A DNA stretch of 64,000 bases from Dyella terrae (GCF_022394535.1 NZ_CP089414.1:1240001-1304000), one strand, 5' to 3'. Shown: positions 36,427 to 47,026, counted from the first letter of the stretch. Notes: generated from the sequence alone by a model not told the origin. Made by a program: numbers and translations.

Positions 36427-37251
36427 ATGGGTAAGCTCGACGGAAAGGTCGCTCTCGTCACCGGCTCCGGCCGCGGCATCGGCCATGCCATTGCAATGAA
36501 GCTCGCCAGCGAGGGCGCGCGCCTGGTCATTAACGACCTCGATGCCGAACCGGCCAACGAGACGGTGGCCGAACTCAAGCGCATGGGCACCGACGCAGTA
36601 GCCGTGCCGGGCAACGTCAGCGCTCCGGATTTCGCCGATCGTTTCATCGGCGCGGCGATGAGCCATTTCGGCAGCATCGACATCCTCGTCAACAACGCCG
36701 GCTACACATGGGACGACGTGGTGCAGAAGATGACCGACGAGCAATGGTACGCCATCCTCGATTGCCATCTGACGGCCCCCTTCCGCATCCTTCGCGCCGC
36801 CTATCCACACGTCAAGGCACTGCACGCCGCCGATGTCGAAGCGGGCCGCGAGGTATACCGCAAAATCGTGAATATCTCCTCCGTCTCCGCGCTCAACGGC
36901 AATGCCGGCCAGATCAACTACTCGTCGGCCAAGGCCGGCGTCATCGGCATGACGCGCGCCATGGCACGCGAGTGGGGCCGCTTCAACGTCAACGTAAACT
37001 GCGTGGCGTTCGGCCTGATCCACACGCGCATGACATCCGCTGACGCCAAGGCTGGCGCCACCGTGACCATCGAAGGCCGCGAAATCCGCGTTGGCCTGAA
37101 CCCGGACATGCTCAAGAGCCACGCTGCGCGTAATCCGCTTGGCCGTGGCGGCACGCCAGAGGAAGCGGCCAACGGCGTCTATCTGCTGTGTACGCCCGAA
37201 TCCAACTACATCACGGCGCAAACGCTGGTGGTGGCGGGCAATCTTCAGTAG
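36427..37251 (+). CDS. Short-chain dehydrogenase (FabG/17beta-HSD4-like)
   Basis: A 274-residue NAD(P)-dependent oxidoreductase. The nucleotide site is TGSGRGIG (12-19), with DILVNNAGYTWDD, and the catalytic Ser-Tyr-Lys lies in NISSVSALN and INYSSAKAG. The acidic residue after beta-2 (NDLDAE) favours NAD(H). It would oxidise the (3R)-hydroxyacyl-CoA made by the MaoC pair, giving a route beside the (3S)-specific fusion protein further downstream. GGAG lies 9 bases before ATG 36427; an upstream TTG is not needed. Confidence 0.87.
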   Translation: MGKLDGKVALVTGSGRGIGHAIAMKLASEGARLVINDLDAEPANETVAELKRMGTDAVAVPGNVSAPDFADRFIGAAMSHFGSIDILVNNAGYTWDDVVQKMTDEQWYAILDCHLTAPFRILRAAYPHVKALHAADVEAGREVYRKIVNISSVSALNGNAGQINYSSAKAGVIGMTRAMAREWGRFNVNVNCVAFGLIHTRMTSADAKAGATVTIEGREIRVGLNPDMLKSHAARNPLGRGGTPEEAANGVYLLCTPESNYITAQTLVVAGNLQ

Positions 37252-37286
37252 GGCTTGCACGACGGCGCACACTGAGCCAATCGCTG

Positions 37287-38402
37287 ATGGAACGGTCCCG
37301 TCTCCGCAAGCCGCAACCCGTCGGCGAGCTGCGCTACCCGTTTGACGAGCCACCACGCCCAGGCGAATGCCTGACGGTGGCTCCCGGCGTGCAATGGCTG
37401 CGCATGCCACTGCCCGGCGCACTCGACCATATCAATGTCTGGCTGATTGACGAGCACGATGGGCTCGCGATCGTCGACACGGGCGTGCGCTCTTTCGAGA
37501 GTGCAGCGCTGTGGGAGCACATGCTCGACCCGCCTGCATTGCGAAAGCCCCGCCGTGTACTGCTCACCCATCGGCATGCCGACCATGCGGGGATGGCCGG
37601 CTGGCTCGCGAGCCGGTATGGCTGCGAACTTTGGATGACCAACGACGAGTACCTGGCCGCCCGAATGGCCCTGTGGGAATGCCAGGCACCACCCTCCCCC
37701 GCGGTATCGATGTTCTACCGCCGTGCCGGGTGGGAAGCCGACGCACTCGCTCACTACCGCGAACGCCACGGCTACTACGCCGACTACATGTTCAATCTCC
37801 CCTCGCAGTACTACCGCCTGCAGGACGGCCAAGTGCTGCGCATCGGCGATCACGACTGGACGGTCATCACGGGCGGCGGTCACTCTGTCGAGCATGCCTG
37901 CCTGTACTGTCCTTCGCTCCGGTTGCTCATCGCCGGCGACCAGGTCTTGCCACGCATTTCATCCAACGTGTCGGTGATGCCGCAGGAACCCGACGCCAAT
38001 CCGCTGGCCCAGCGCATCGACGCCCTGCAGCACCTGCGACGCAGCGTGCCCGCGGACGTACTTGTACTGCCTTCGCACAACGATTGCTTCCACGGCCTGC
38101 ACGTGCGCATTGACCAGCTTCTCCGCGGACAAGAACGCGCGTTGCAGCGACTTCGCGAGGCACTGGCAAAGCCACGACGCGTCATCGACGTCTTCCGTGC
38201 GCTGTTCGCCCGCCATATCGCTTCGCGCAGCAGCGAATACACATTGGCCACCGGCGAAGCTTTGGCCTGCCTTAACTATCTCATCGCGCGCGGCGAGGTG
38301 TGCCGCGAACGGCGCTGCGGCGGCACGCATTGGTACAGGCTGACGCACGAAGCAGCCACCGGCGCGCCGGGTCACCCCAGTCACGAACGGAAACCGGCAT
38401 GA
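37287..38402 (+). CDS. Metallo-beta-lactamase-fold hydrolase with C-terminal winged helix
   Basis: A 371-residue protein. The metal site THRHADH is at residues 94-100 (His95, His97, Asp99, His100). Later ligands lie in GGGHSVEHACL, AGDQVLP and LPSHNDCFHGL. The last 90 residues (RRVIDVFRALFARHI through GGTHWYRL) look like the winged-helix tail of LACTB2-type proteins. Its stop overlaps the start of the hydratase/dehydrogenase fusion in ATGA. A thioesterase or lactonase function within the pathway is plausible but not shown. Confidence 0.8.
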   Translation: MERSRLRKPQPVGELRYPFDEPPRPGECLTVAPGVQWLRMPLPGALDHINVWLIDEHDGLAIVDTGVRSFESAALWEHMLDPPALRKPRRVLLTHRHADHAGMAGWLASRYGCELWMTNDEYLAARMALWECQAPPSPAVSMFYRRAGWEADALAHYRERHGYYADYMFNLPSQYYRLQDGQVLRIGDHDWTVITGGGHSVEHACLYCPSLRLLIAGDQVLPRISSNVSVMPQEPDANPLAQRIDALQHLRRSVPADVLVLPSHNDCFHGLHVRIDQLLRGQERALQRLREALAKPRRVIDVFRALFARHIASRSSEYTLATGEALACLNYLIARGEVCRERRCGGTHWYRLTHEAATGAPGHPSHERKPA

Positions 38403-40522
38403 ACGACACCACCCCCATCCAACGTGTTCGGCGCGGAGTGCTAGGCGACGTCCTTGTGCTCGCCATTGACCACCCTCCGGTCAATGCACTCAACGCCGAT
38501 GTTCGCTGGGGACTGCTGGCCGGCATTCAGGCGGCCGAATCGCTGAGCGCCGTCAAAGCCGTGCTGATCGTTGGCACTGGCCGGGCTTTCATTGCTGGCG
38601 CGGACATCCGCGAGTTCGGCAAGCCGCCACTGCTTCCGCTGCTACCGGAGGTATGCCAGCGTATCGAGGATTGCAACAAGCCGGTCATCGCCGCCATCCA
38701 CGGCGCTGCGCTCGGCGGCGGCCTGGAGATCGCGCTTTCGGCGCACTATCGCCTCGCGCTGGACAATGCCAGCCTTGGCCTGCCCGAAGTCACGCTGGGT
38801 TTGCTACCCGGCGCCGGCGGCACACAGCGCACTCCGCGCCTCATCGGTACGAAAGCAGCGCTTGACCTGATCCTCGCGGGTCGCCCCATCGATGCGCAGC
38901 AAGCCCTCCGGTTAGGCCTCGTCGATCGCGTCACAGCGACCAACGATGCATTGGTCGCTGGGCTAGCCTTCGCCAACGAGTTGATCGGCGCACACGCCCC
39001 TGTGCGACGCACATGCGATGCCAGGGCACTCCATGTCGACGGCCCTGCGCATCGTCAAGCCATTGCCGCAGCCCGCCAACAGATGGAGCGCGAACCAAAG
39101 GATCTCATATCGCCAAGGTGCGCTATTGATGCGGTCGAAGCAGCGCTTGACGAGCCGTTTGAACGCGGATTGCAGCTCGAACGATCGCTGTTCCTGCAAT
39201 GCCTGAATAGCTGGCAGCGACGCGGCTTGGTACACGCCTTCTTTGCCGAACGCGAAGCGGCGCGGTTCCCTGGATTAGGCGATGCCAAACCGCTTCCGCT
39301 CGAAGCCGTCGGTGTTGTCGGCGGTGGCACCATGGGCGCGGGCATCACTGTTGCACTGCTGGATGGTGGCCTCGCCGTCACCATGATAGAGCGAGACGAC
39401 ATCGCGCTGGCCCAGGGCCACGCCCGCATCGAGAAAGTCTATGAAGGCCTGGTTTCCCGGGGACGCCTTGCGACGACGGACAAATCCGCGCGCATGGCAC
39501 GCCTTACCGGCAGCACATCGTACGAATCCTTGTCAGATGCGGATCTGGTAATCGAAGCCGTCTTCGAAGACGGTGCGGTAAAGCAGTCCGTCTTTGAAGC
39601 ACTCAGTCGCGTGTGCAAGCCCGGTGCAGTGCTTGCAACCAACACTTCCTACCTGGATATCGACGCCATCGCCGCCGGCACGTCGCACCCGGCATCCGTG
39701 CTTGGGCTGCATTTCTTTTCGCCCGCAAACGTCATGAAGTTGCTCGAGGTCGTTGTTCCCGCCAACGCATCGCCGGAAACGGTAGCCACGGGACTGGCGC
39801 TCGCCAAGAAGCTTCGCAAGATCCCGGTGAAAGCCAGGGTGTGTGACGGCTTCATCGGCAATCGCATGCTCGCCGTATATCGCGCCGCCGCCGATTTCAT
39901 GATGGAAGACGGCGCATCGCCGTATCAGATCGACCGCGCCCTGCGCGACTTCGGTTTCGCCATGGGTCCCTACCAGGTGATCGATTTGGCGGGCGGCGAT
40001 ATCGGCTGGGCCAACCGCAAGCGCAAAGCCGCCACGCGCGATCCGCGTGCGCGCTACGTGCAGATCGGCGATCGACTGTGCGAACGCGGCTGGTTCGGCC
40101 AGAAAACCGGGCGCGGTTATTACCGTTATCCCGAAGGCTCGCGCCAGGGCGAACCCGACCCCGAGGTCGAAGCCATCATCGCGGAGGAACGCGCGCGCGC
40201 GGGCATCACGCCACGCATCTTCAACGACGAAGAGATCGTGCGCCGCTATCTCGCTGCCATGATCAACGAAGGCGCCAACGTGCTGAAAGATGGCGTAGCG
40301 CAGCGTCCACTCGACATTGACGTTGTGCTCGTCCACGGCTACGGGTTTCCGCGGTATCGCGGTGGTCCCATGAAGCATGCGGACGAACAGGGCTTGGCCC
40401 GCATCCTTGCCGACCTGCGCCGTTTCGCTGCTGAAGATCCCCTGTTCTGGCGGCCGTCGCCGCTCCTGGTCGGCCTCGCCGAACGCGGCGCGGATTTCGC
40501 CAGCCTCAACGCTGCTTTCTGA
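38399..40522 (+). CDS. Enoyl-CoA hydratase / 3-hydroxyacyl-CoA dehydrogenase fusion (FadB/FadJ-like)
   Basis: This is a 707-residue two-function beta-oxidation enzyme. The crotonase domain (about 1-180) has the oxyanion strand [33 protein letters not shown], and the catalytic Glu region [19 protein letters not shown]. From about residue 300 the NAD-binding [12 protein letters not shown] and the 3-hydroxyacyl dehydrogenase motif [18 protein letters not shown] follow, with the helical tail carrying KKAxxxxDGFIGNR-like [13 protein letters not shown]. It is closer in size to the peroxisomal-type multifunctional enzyme. It shares ATGA with the metallo-beta-lactamase-fold gene. Confidence 0.9.
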   Translation: MNDTTPIQRVRRGVLGDVLVLAIDHPPVNALNADVRWGLLAGIQAAESLSAVKAVLIVGTGRAFIAGADIREFGKPPLLPLLPEVCQRIEDCNKPVIAAIHGAALGGGLEIALSAHYRLALDNASLGLPEVTLGLLPGAGGTQRTPRLIGTKAALDLILAGRPIDAQQALRLGLVDRVTATNDALVAGLAFANELIGAHAPVRRTCDARALHVDGPAHRQAIAAARQQMEREPKDLISPRCAIDAVEAALDEPFERGLQLERSLFLQCLNSWQRRGLVHAFFAEREAARFPGLGDAKPLPLEAVGVVGGGTMGAGITVALLDGGLAVTMIERDDIALAQGHARIEKVYEGLVSRGRLATTDKSARMARLTGSTSYESLSDADLVIEAVFEDGAVKQSVFEALSRVCKPGAVLATNTSYLDIDAIAAGTSHPASVLGLHFFSPANVMKLLEVVVPANASPETVATGLALAKKLRKIPVKARVCDGFIGNRMLAVYRAAADFMMEDGASPYQIDRALRDFGFAMGPYQVIDLAGGDIGWANRKRKAATRDPRARYVQIGDRLCERGWFGQKTGRGYYRYPEGSRQGEPDPEVEAIIAEERARAGITPRIFNDEEIVRRYLAAMINEGANVLKDGVAQRPLDIDVVLVHGYGFPRYRGGPMKHADEQGLARILADLRRFAAEDPLFWRPSPLLVGLAERGADFASLNAAF

Positions 40523-40530
40523 GTACTGTC

Positions 40531-41712
40531 ATGCGCCAAGCCGTCATCGTCTCCACCGCACGCACCCCCATCACCAAGGCCCACCGCGGCGAACTCAATC
40601 TCACGCCGGGCCCCACCATGGCTGCCTTTGCCGTGGATGCCGCCGTGAAGCGCGCCGGCATCGACCCCGCCATGATCGAAGACCTGATTCTCGGCTGCGG
40701 TTACCCCGAGGGCGTCACCGGCCGCAACGTGGCGCGGCAAACTGTTGTGCGGGCCGGCTTGCCGGTCAGCGTTCCCGGCACCACCGTCAACCGCTTTTGT
40801 GCCTCCGGATTGCAGGCCGTGGCCATGGCCGCCTCGCGCATCGTCATGGATGGTGCGGACGCAGCGATCGCCGGCGGCGTAGAAAGCGTGTCGGGCATCC
40901 GCACGCGTGAAGACGGCAGCAGCGGCGTCGATCGGTGGATCGCCACGCACAAGCCGGATCTCTACCTGGCAATGATCGATACGGCCGATGTAGTCGCCGC
41001 ACGCTATGGCATCGACCGCGAAGCCCAGGACCGCTTCGCCTGCGAAAGCCAGCACCGTACCGAGGCTGCACAAAAAGCGGGGCGTTACGACGAGGAAATC
41101 GTGCCGGTGACCACGCTGATGTCCGTCACCGATAAAAGCACGGGCACAACGACGCAGCGCGAAGTCACGCTAACCGCCGACAACTGCAACCGCACCGGCA
41201 CCACCTACGAAGCACTGGCGAAACTTGAAGCGGTCAAGGGTGCGGACAAATACGTCACGGCGGGCAATGCATCGCAGTTATCCGATGGCGCCTCGGCTTG
41301 CGTGCTCATGGAAGCCGCCGCCGCCGAACGCGCAGGCTTGACGCCCCTGGGTGCATTCCGTGGATTTGCCGTGGCCGGTTGCGAACCCGACGAAATGGGC
41401 ATTGGTCCGGTCTACGCCGTGCCGCGGCTGCTTGCCCGGCATGGCCTGACCGTCGAAGACATCGACCTGTGGGAACTCAACGAAGCCTTCGCCTCGCAAG
41501 CCATCTATTGCCAGCAGCGCCTGGGTATTCCCGGCGAGCGCATGAACGTCAACGGCGGCTCCATCGCGCTGGGGCATCCCTTCGGCATGACGGGGGCCCG
41601 CCTCGCCGGCCACATCCTGCTCGAAGGACGCAGGCGTGGCGCCAAGTACGCCGTCGTCAGCATGTGTATTGCCGGCGGCATGGGCGCGGCAGGCCTGTTC
41701 GAAATCTACTGA
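40531..41712 (+). CDS. Acetyl-CoA acyltransferase (thiolase)
   Basis: A 393-residue degradative thiolase. The acylated Cys lies in [17 protein letters not shown], the histidine in [16 protein letters not shown], and the second Cys in [12 protein letters not shown]; the ELNEAFASQ loop is intact. It would release acetyl-CoA (or propionyl-CoA) from 3-ketoacyl-CoA and follows the hydratase/dehydrogenase fusion by 8 bp, as fadA follows fadB. With the SCP-x enzyme the operon holds two thiolases of different classes, suggesting two kinds of cleavage step. Confidence 0.92.
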   Translation: MRQAVIVSTARTPITKAHRGELNLTPGPTMAAFAVDAAVKRAGIDPAMIEDLILGCGYPEGVTGRNVARQTVVRAGLPVSVPGTTVNRFCASGLQAVAMAASRIVMDGADAAIAGGVESVSGIRTREDGSSGVDRWIATHKPDLYLAMIDTADVVAARYGIDREAQDRFACESQHRTEAAQKAGRYDEEIVPVTTLMSVTDKSTGTTTQREVTLTADNCNRTGTTYEALAKLEAVKGADKYVTAGNASQLSDGASACVLMEAAAAERAGLTPLGAFRGFAVAGCEPDEMGIGPVYAVPRLLARHGLTVEDIDLWELNEAFASQAIYCQQRLGIPGERMNVNGGSIALGHPFGMTGARLAGHILLEGRRRGAKYAVVSMCIAGGMGAAGLFEIY

Positions 41713-41729
41713 GAGCCTGAGAGAACATC

Positions 41730-42938
41730 ATGGATCTGCGCTTTACCGACGAGGAGCAGGCCTTCCGCCAGGAGGTACTGCAGTTTCTGCAGTCCAACCT
41801 GTCGCCCCGACTGGCCGAGAAAGTGCGCCATGCGCAGCACCTTACCCGCGAGGATATGGCTGGCTGGCATGCCACGCTGAATGTGCGGGGCTGGCTGGCC
41901 AATCACTGGCCCAAAGCCCATGGCGGCCCGGGCTGGAGTGCCGTGCAGAAGTTCATCTTCGAAAACGAATGCGCTTTGGCGGGTGCTCCACGCATCGTTC
42001 CGTTCGGCGTCAACATGCTGGGGCCGGTGCTGATCAAGTTCGGCAACGACGCGCAGAAGGCGCACTGGTTGCCACGCATCCTCGATGGCTCCGATTGGTG
42101 GTGCCAGGGCTACTCCGAACCGGGTGCCGGCTCGGACCTCGCCGCCGTCAAGACCACGGCCGTGCGCCGCATCGACGATGCCGGCGACCATTACATCGTC
42201 AACGGCCAGAAAGCCTGGACCACCCTGGCCCAGTACGCCAACATGATCTTCTGCCTGGTGCGCACCGATCCCACCGCACGCAAGCAGGAGGGCATCAGCT
42301 TCCTGTTGATCGACATGAACACGCCCGGCGTGGACGTACGCCCCATCATCACGCTGGATGGCGAGCACGAAATCAATGAAGTGTTTTTCACCGACGTGCG
42401 CGTGCCCGTGGAAAACCTGGTGGGCGAGGAAAACAGGGGCTGGACCTACGCCAAGTACCTGCTTACCTACGAGCGCACCAATATTGCCGGGGTCGGCTTC
42501 TCCGTTGCGGCGTTCGAACGTCTGAAGGCCGTCGCGGCCCGCCAGCATCGCCACGGTCGCCCGTTGGCGGAGGATCCACAGTTCGCGGCCCGCATGGCGC
42601 GCATCGAAATCGACCTCGAGAACATGAAGACCACAAACCTGCGCGTGATCGCCGCGGTTGCCGGCGGTGGAGCACCGGGTGCCGAGAGTTCCATGCTCAA
42701 GATCCGCGGTACGCAGATCCGACAGGAGATCACCTCGCTGTTGCGCCGGGCCATGGGCGTCCATGCACAGCCTTTCATCGACGACACGCTGCTTGCAGAC
42801 CACAGCGGCGATGCCGTGGTGCCACCGGACGCAACCACGGCGGCCAGTGCGTACTTCAACCTGCGCAAGCTGTCGATCTTTGGCGGATCCAACGAGATCC
42901 AGAAGAACATCATCGCCAAGTCCATACTTGGACTGTGA
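41730..42938 (+). CDS. Acyl-CoA dehydrogenase, catalytic subunit of a paired enzyme (FadE26-like)
   Basis: A 402-residue dehydrogenase. The substrate loop is YSEPGAGSDLAAVKT, HYIVNGQKAWTTLAQYANMIFCLVRTD is the FAD strand, and the predicted catalytic Glu is in LLTYERTNIAG. The C-terminus SIFGGSNEIQKNIIAKSILG is canonical for the branch. Size and layout resemble the FadE26 class, which pairs with a second subunit encoded next door, and that arrangement is present here with a 9-bp gap. Confidence 0.88.
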   Translation: MDLRFTDEEQAFRQEVLQFLQSNLSPRLAEKVRHAQHLTREDMAGWHATLNVRGWLANHWPKAHGGPGWSAVQKFIFENECALAGAPRIVPFGVNMLGPVLIKFGNDAQKAHWLPRILDGSDWWCQGYSEPGAGSDLAAVKTTAVRRIDDAGDHYIVNGQKAWTTLAQYANMIFCLVRTDPTARKQEGISFLLIDMNTPGVDVRPIITLDGEHEINEVFFTDVRVPVENLVGEENRGWTYAKYLLTYERTNIAGVGFSVAAFERLKAVAARQHRHGRPLAEDPQFAARMARIEIDLENMKTTNLRVIAAVAGGGAPGAESSMLKIRGTQIRQEITSLLRRAMGVHAQPFIDDTLLADHSGDAVVPPDATTAASAYFNLRKLSIFGGSNEIQKNIIAKSILGL

Positions 42939-42947
42939 GGCTACGCC

Positions 42948-44087
42948 ATGAATTTTCAGCCTACCGAAGACCAGCAACTTCTCGCCGACAGCCTGGGTCG
43001 CTATATCGCCACCCGTTACGACTTTGCCACGCGCGACCGCATTGCGCACAGCAAGAGGGGATATGACGTCGATCAGTGGCGTCAGTTCGGCGAGCTTGGC
43101 GTCATCGGCGCACTCTTCGACGAATCGAATGGGGGCTACGGTGGTGATCCGTTCGATATCGCCATGGTCTTCGAGGCATTGGGCCGGGCGTTGGTAGTCG
43201 AGCCATTCCTCGACAGCCTCATGGTCGGCCGAGCGATCGCTCGGTTCGGCAATACCGACCAGAGGACGCTGCTTGCCGCCATCATCCATGGCGAGACGCA
43301 TCTGGCTTGGGCACACGACGAACCAGGCAGCCACTACGAAACATCGCGGGTCGCCACACTAGCCACGGCAGCTGGTGACGGTTGGTTCATCACGGGCGCA
43401 AAGGCGGTCGTACAGCATGGCAATACGGCATCACACTTGCTGGTATCTGCCCGTACGTCGGGTGATACGGAGAGCGAACAAGGTATCACCCTGTTTCTGC
43501 TACCACGCGATACCGCGGGTCTTGAACTGCGCGACTACCCCAAGATCGATGGTGGCCGCACCGCAGAAGTCGTGTTGAACCATGTGCGGGCGGAACATGA
43601 CGCCGTGGTGGGCAAGGTCGGTCTCGGCAGCGACGTGCTGGAATACGTGCAGGGCTATGGCGTGCTGGCGCTCTGCGCCGAGGCATTGGGCGCCATGGAG
43701 GTCGCCAAGGTCCAGACCCTCGACTACTTGCGCACGCGCAAACAGTTCGGGCAGCCGATCGGCAGCTTTCAGGCATTGCAGCATCGCATGGCCGACCTGC
43801 TGATCGAGATCGAACAGGCACGCTCTGCTGTCATCAATGCCGCGGCAGCCATGCACGGTCACCGCTACGAACGAGAGCGTGCACTATCGGCCGCCAAGGT
43901 CAGCATGGGTCACATCGGCACCCGAGTGGCCGAGGAGTGCATCCAGTTGCACGGAGGTATCGGCATGACATGGGAACTGCCGCTGTCGCACTACGCCAAA
44001 CGCCTGGTCATGATCGATCACCAACTGGGCGACGAAGATCATCACCTCGCCCGCTACATGGCCTTGGGTCGCGGCGAAACACCCTAA
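42948..44087 (+). CDS. Acyl-CoA dehydrogenase-like, second subunit of the pair (FadE27-like)
   Basis: A 379-residue dehydrogenase homologue. The usual catalytic-Glu context is not seen: the helix reads VQGYGVLALCAEALGAMEV, and the C-terminus goes from LHGGIGMTWELPLSHYAKRLVMID straight to GDEDHHLARY without a GTSE motif. RTRKQFGQPIGSFQALQHRMADL, important for dimer and FAD contacts, is intact. In heteromeric dehydrogenases of steroid degradation the second subunit has lost activity in the same way. Last gene of the eleven-gene operon. Confidence 0.85.
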   Translation: MNFQPTEDQQLLADSLGRYIATRYDFATRDRIAHSKRGYDVDQWRQFGELGVIGALFDESNGGYGGDPFDIAMVFEALGRALVVEPFLDSLMVGRAIARFGNTDQRTLLAAIIHGETHLAWAHDEPGSHYETSRVATLATAAGDGWFITGAKAVVQHGNTASHLLVSARTSGDTESEQGITLFLLPRDTAGLELRDYPKIDGGRTAEVVLNHVRAEHDAVVGKVGLGSDVLEYVQGYGVLALCAEALGAMEVAKVQTLDYLRTRKQFGQPIGSFQALQHRMADLLIEIEQARSAVINAAAAMHGHRYERERALSAAKVSMGHIGTRVAEECIQLHGGIGMTWELPLSHYAKRLVMIDHQLGDEDHHLARYMALGRGETP

Positions 44088-44095
44088 GCACCACT

Positions 44096-44136
44096 GTCTG
44101 CGACCACCCCGTTATGTAAACGGGGCGATCGCAGAC
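44096..44136. terminator. Two-tier hairpin between convergent operons
   Basis: An inner stem CCCCGTT/AACGGGG (44107-44125) is enclosed by an outer stem GTCTGCGA/TCGCAGAC (44096-44136). It sits between the last dehydrogenase and etfA and can serve both directions, though without a long T-run. Confidence 0.65.
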
Positions 44137-44149
44137 TCGAGGAGTGCAC

Positions 44150-45094
44150 TCAGAGTGCAGCCGCCAACTGTGGCACGACGTCGAACAGATCCGCCTCCAG
44201 ACCGTAATCGGCGATCTCGAAAATCGGCGCCTCCGGGTCTTTGTTGATCGCCACGATCACTTTCGAATCCTTCATGCCGGCCTGATGCTGGATGGCGCCG
44301 GAGATACCGCAAGCGATGTAGAGCTGTGGCGCAACGATCTTGCCGGTCTGCCCCACCTGCCAGTCGTTGGGCGCATAGCCGGCATCGACCGCGGCGCGAC
44401 TGGCGCCCAGCGCGGCGTTCAACTTGTCCGCCAGCGGGGTGAGCACGTCCAGGAACTTTTCGCTGCTGCCCAGCGCACGGCCACCGCTGACCACAATGCG
44501 CGCGCTCGCCAGTTCGGGCCGTTCGCTCCGGGCCACTTCGCGTCCCATCAGCGTCGATAGTCCGCTGTCGTCCACGGTGACCATCCGCTCGATGCTGGCC
44601 GCACCGCCCTCTGCGTCGACCGCATCGAACGCCGAGGTACGCACGGTGATGATCTTGACCTTGTCTCCGCTGCGCACGGTGGCAATGGCGTTGCCCGCAT
44701 AGATTGGCCTTTCGAAAGTCTGCGCATCGATCACGCTGATGATGTCGGAAATCTGTGCTACGTCGAGCAAGGCAGCCACGCGGGGAGCCACGTTCTTGCC
44801 ATTGCTCGTGGCAGGAAACAGCACGTGGGAGTAGCTGTGCGCGAGGGCCAATACCTGTGTGGATAGGTTCTCCGCGAGGTGATCGGCCAACGCAGGCCCA
44901 TCGGCATGCAACACATGGCTGACGCCAGACAGGCGCGAGGCCTCAAGCGCAACGCCTTCCGCACCATGCCCTGCCACCAGCACGTGCACGTCGCTGCCGC
45001 AGGCCAGCGCCGCCGTTACGGCGTGCCGCGTCGCCTTCTTGAGGGAAACGTGATCGTGCTCCGCGATCACCAGTACTTTCGTGGGCGCCGTCAT
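44150..45094 (-). CDS. etfA: Electron transfer flavoprotein alpha subunit
   Basis: EtfA with EtfB accepts electrons from acyl-CoA dehydrogenases and hands them to ETF-quinone oxidoreductase. The 314-residue protein has the C-terminal FAD-binding domain with VVSGGRALGSSEKF, GYAPNDWQVGQTGKIVAPQLYIACGISGAIQHQAGM, and the closing AINKDPEAPIFEIADYGL. It is the last gene of the minus-strand racemase-etfB-etfA unit. A second, housekeeping ETF elsewhere in the genome is likely but not visible. Confidence 0.95.
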   Translation of the reverse strand: MTAPTKVLVIAEHDHVSLKKATRHAVTAALACGSDVHVLVAGHGAEGVALEASRLSGVSHVLHADGPALADHLAENLSTQVLALAHSYSHVLFPATSNGKNVAPRVAALLDVAQISDIISVIDAQTFERPIYAGNAIATVRSGDKVKIITVRTSAFDAVDAEGGAASIERMVTVDDSGLSTLMGREVARSERPELASARIVVSGGRALGSSEKFLDVLTPLADKLNAALGASRAAVDAGYAPNDWQVGQTGKIVAPQLYIACGISGAIQHQAGMKDSKVIVAINKDPEAPIFEIADYGLEADLFDVVPQLAAAL

Positions 45095-45105
45095 GTTTGT
45101 TCTCC

Positions 45106-45855
45106 TCAGATGACCTTGGCTTCGTTCTTCAACTTCTCCAGCAGCGTCGCCACGTCAGGCACGCGAATGCCCGCGCTGCGACGCGGCGGTTCGGCCAACT
45201 TGAGCAACGCGAGTCGCGGTGTCACGTCAATGCCAAGCTCGGCAGGCGTAAGGACATCCAAAGGCTTTTTCTTCGCCTTCATGATGTTGGGCAGCGTGGC
45301 GTAGCGCGGCTCGTTGAGGCGCAGGTCGGTGGTGATCACGGCGGGTAGCCGCAAGCGCAGCGTTTCCAGCCCGCCGTCGACTTCGCGCGTTACCGTGGCG
45401 TGTCTGTCATTTACCGTCACTTTGCTGACGAAAGTAGCCTGCGGCATGGCGGTGAGCGCCGCCAGCATCTGGCCCACCTGATTGCAGTCATCGTCGATCG
45501 CCTGCTTGCCGAGGATGATCATCTGCGGCTGCTCGCGCTCCGCAATGCTGGCCAGCAACTTGGCCACGGCCAGCGGTTCCAGTTCGACATCGGTTTCCAC
45601 CAGCATGGCGCGGTCGGCCCCCAATGCCAGCGCGCTTCGCAGCGTCTCCTGGCACGCCGCGCTGCCACACGATACGGCAATCACCTCGCTAGCTACGCCC
45701 TGCTCCTTCAGGCGCACCGCTTCTTCGACGGCGATCTCGTCGAAGGGATTCATGCTCATCTTCACGCCGGCCAGATCCAGGCCTGAACCATCAGGTTTCA
45801 CCCGGATCTTGACGTTGAAGTCCACCACGCGTTTGACCGCGACTAATACCTTCAT
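45106..45855 (-). CDS. etfB: Electron transfer flavoprotein beta subunit
   Basis: A 249-residue partner of EtfA, binding AMP. The start [19 protein letters not shown], the [17 protein letters not shown] segment, the nucleotide-binding [20 protein letters not shown] and the ETF signature around [31 protein letters not shown] are all present. It lies 11 bp before etfA and 16 bp after the racemase-like gene. Three acyl-CoA dehydrogenases on the opposite strand are its evident electron donors. Confidence 0.95.
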   Translation of the reverse strand: MKVLVAVKRVVDFNVKIRVKPDGSGLDLAGVKMSMNPFDEIAVEEAVRLKEQGVASEVIAVSCGSAACQETLRSALALGADRAMLVETDVELEPLAVAKLLASIAEREQPQMIILGKQAIDDDCNQVGQMLAALTAMPQATFVSKVTVNDRHATVTREVDGGLETLRLRLPAVITTDLRLNEPRYATLPNIMKAKKKPLDVLTPAELGIDVTPRLALLKLAEPPRRSAGIRVPDVATLLEKLKNEAKVI

Positions 45856-45871
45856 CGTTTCACTCCTGACT

Positions 45872-47026
45872 TCACAACCGGTAATCCAAGCCTTGTTCGC
45901 GCAACTGCGTCACGGCCTGTTCGTCAAAACCCCAATCCATGAGAGCTTCCAGCCCCCTTTCGCCCCGCGCCGGCGCAGGCCCTTTCACGGTTGAAGGCGT
46001 TGCGGAAAAGCGCGGTGCGGGCGCGGGCTGCACCACGCCGTCCACTTCGACGAAGCTGCCTCGGGCCTGGTGGTGTGGATGTCCGGGCGCTTCGGAAAAA
46101 GCGAGAACGGGCGACACGCAGGCATCGCTGCCATCAAACACTGCGCACCATTCGTCGCGCGTGCGACTGGCGAAGACGTTCTCGAAGTGCTGGCGCAGCA
46201 CAGGCCAGCCGGCGCGATCATGTTGCTCGGGCAGATCGACACCGCTCAGGCCCAGTTTGTCGAGCAGGCTGGCGTAGAAGCGTGCTTCGACCGCACCGAC
46301 GGCCATGTAGCCACCATCGCGCGTCCGGTAGCTGTCGTACCAAGGCGTGCCGCCATCGAGCAGGTTGCTGGCCCGCTCCTCCTTCCAGTGCCCTGCGGCA
46401 AGCAGCCCCCAGATGACGGCGCCAAGCTGGGCTGCGCCTTCGCTCATGGCGGCGTCCACCACCTGGCCACCACCGCCGCGCTGCACGTTCAGGAGTGCAG
46501 CGACGATGCCGAGCGCCAGCAACATGCCGCCACCGCCGTAATCACCCACCAAGTTGAGTGGCGGCACCGGCGCCTCGCCGCGTCGGCCGATGCCCGACAG
46601 CACGCCGGACAAGGCGATGTAGTTGAGATCGTGACCAGCACACGATGCCAACGGCCCGCTCTGCCCCCATCCCGTCATGCGGCCGTAAACCAGTTTCGGA
46701 TGGTGTTTCAGGGCTACATCGGGCCCGAGCCCCAGACGCTCCATCGTGCCTGGTCGATAGCCCTCGATGATTACGTCTGCCCGCGCCATGAGCGACAGTG
46801 CAGCATCTGCCGCGTCGGGCCGCTTGAGATCCAGCATGACGGAGCGTCGCCCGCGCGCGGGCACGTCGATGCGCTTACCTGAGCGCCTGGGTCCCAGGTC
46901 CTCAGGCGGCACCGGACGATCGATGCGCAAGACATCGGCCCCCATGTCCGCCAACAACATGCCGGCAAACGGGCCGGGCCCGATCCCTTCGAATTCCAGC
47001 ACCCGAATACCGCTCAGTACACCCAT
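45872..47026 (-). CDS. CaiB/BaiF family enzyme, probable alpha-methylacyl-CoA racemase
   Basis: A 384-residue class III CoA-transferase fold protein. [31 protein letters not shown] is the classic N-terminus, the catalytic Asp lies in [16 protein letters not shown], and [13 protein letters not shown] carries the conserved His of racemases. It is most like alpha-methylacyl-CoA racemases, which interconvert 2R and 2S methyl-branched acyl-CoAs so that (2S)-specific dehydrogenases can act. Its place with etfBA and opposite the beta-oxidation operon supports that. Start MGVLSG (47024-47026) was preferred to an upstream in-frame codon. Confidence 0.87.
   Translation of the reverse strand: MGVLSGIRVLEFEGIGPGPFAGMLLADMGADVLRIDRPVPPEDLGPRRSGKRIDVPARGRRSVMLDLKRPDAADAALSLMARADVIIEGYRPGTMERLGLGPDVALKHHPKLVYGRMTGWGQSGPLASCAGHDLNYIALSGVLSGIGRRGEAPVPPLNLVGDYGGGGMLLALGIVAALLNVQRGGGGQVVDAAMSEGAAQLGAVIWGLLAAGHWKEERASNLLDGGTPWYDSYRTRDGGYMAVGAVEARFYASLLDKLGLSGVDLPEQHDRAGWPVLRQHFENVFASRTRDEWCAVFDGSDACVSPVLAFSEAPGHPHHQARGSFVEVDGVVQPAPAPRFSATPSTVKGPAPARGERGLEALMDWGFDEQAVTQLREQGLDYRL

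Noticed and set aside
41706-43334. A 542-codon minus-strand open frame opposite two acyl-CoA dehydrogenase genes
   Set aside because: It is antisense to two clear enzymes and its composition (Gly, His, Asp, Val rich) has no family features.
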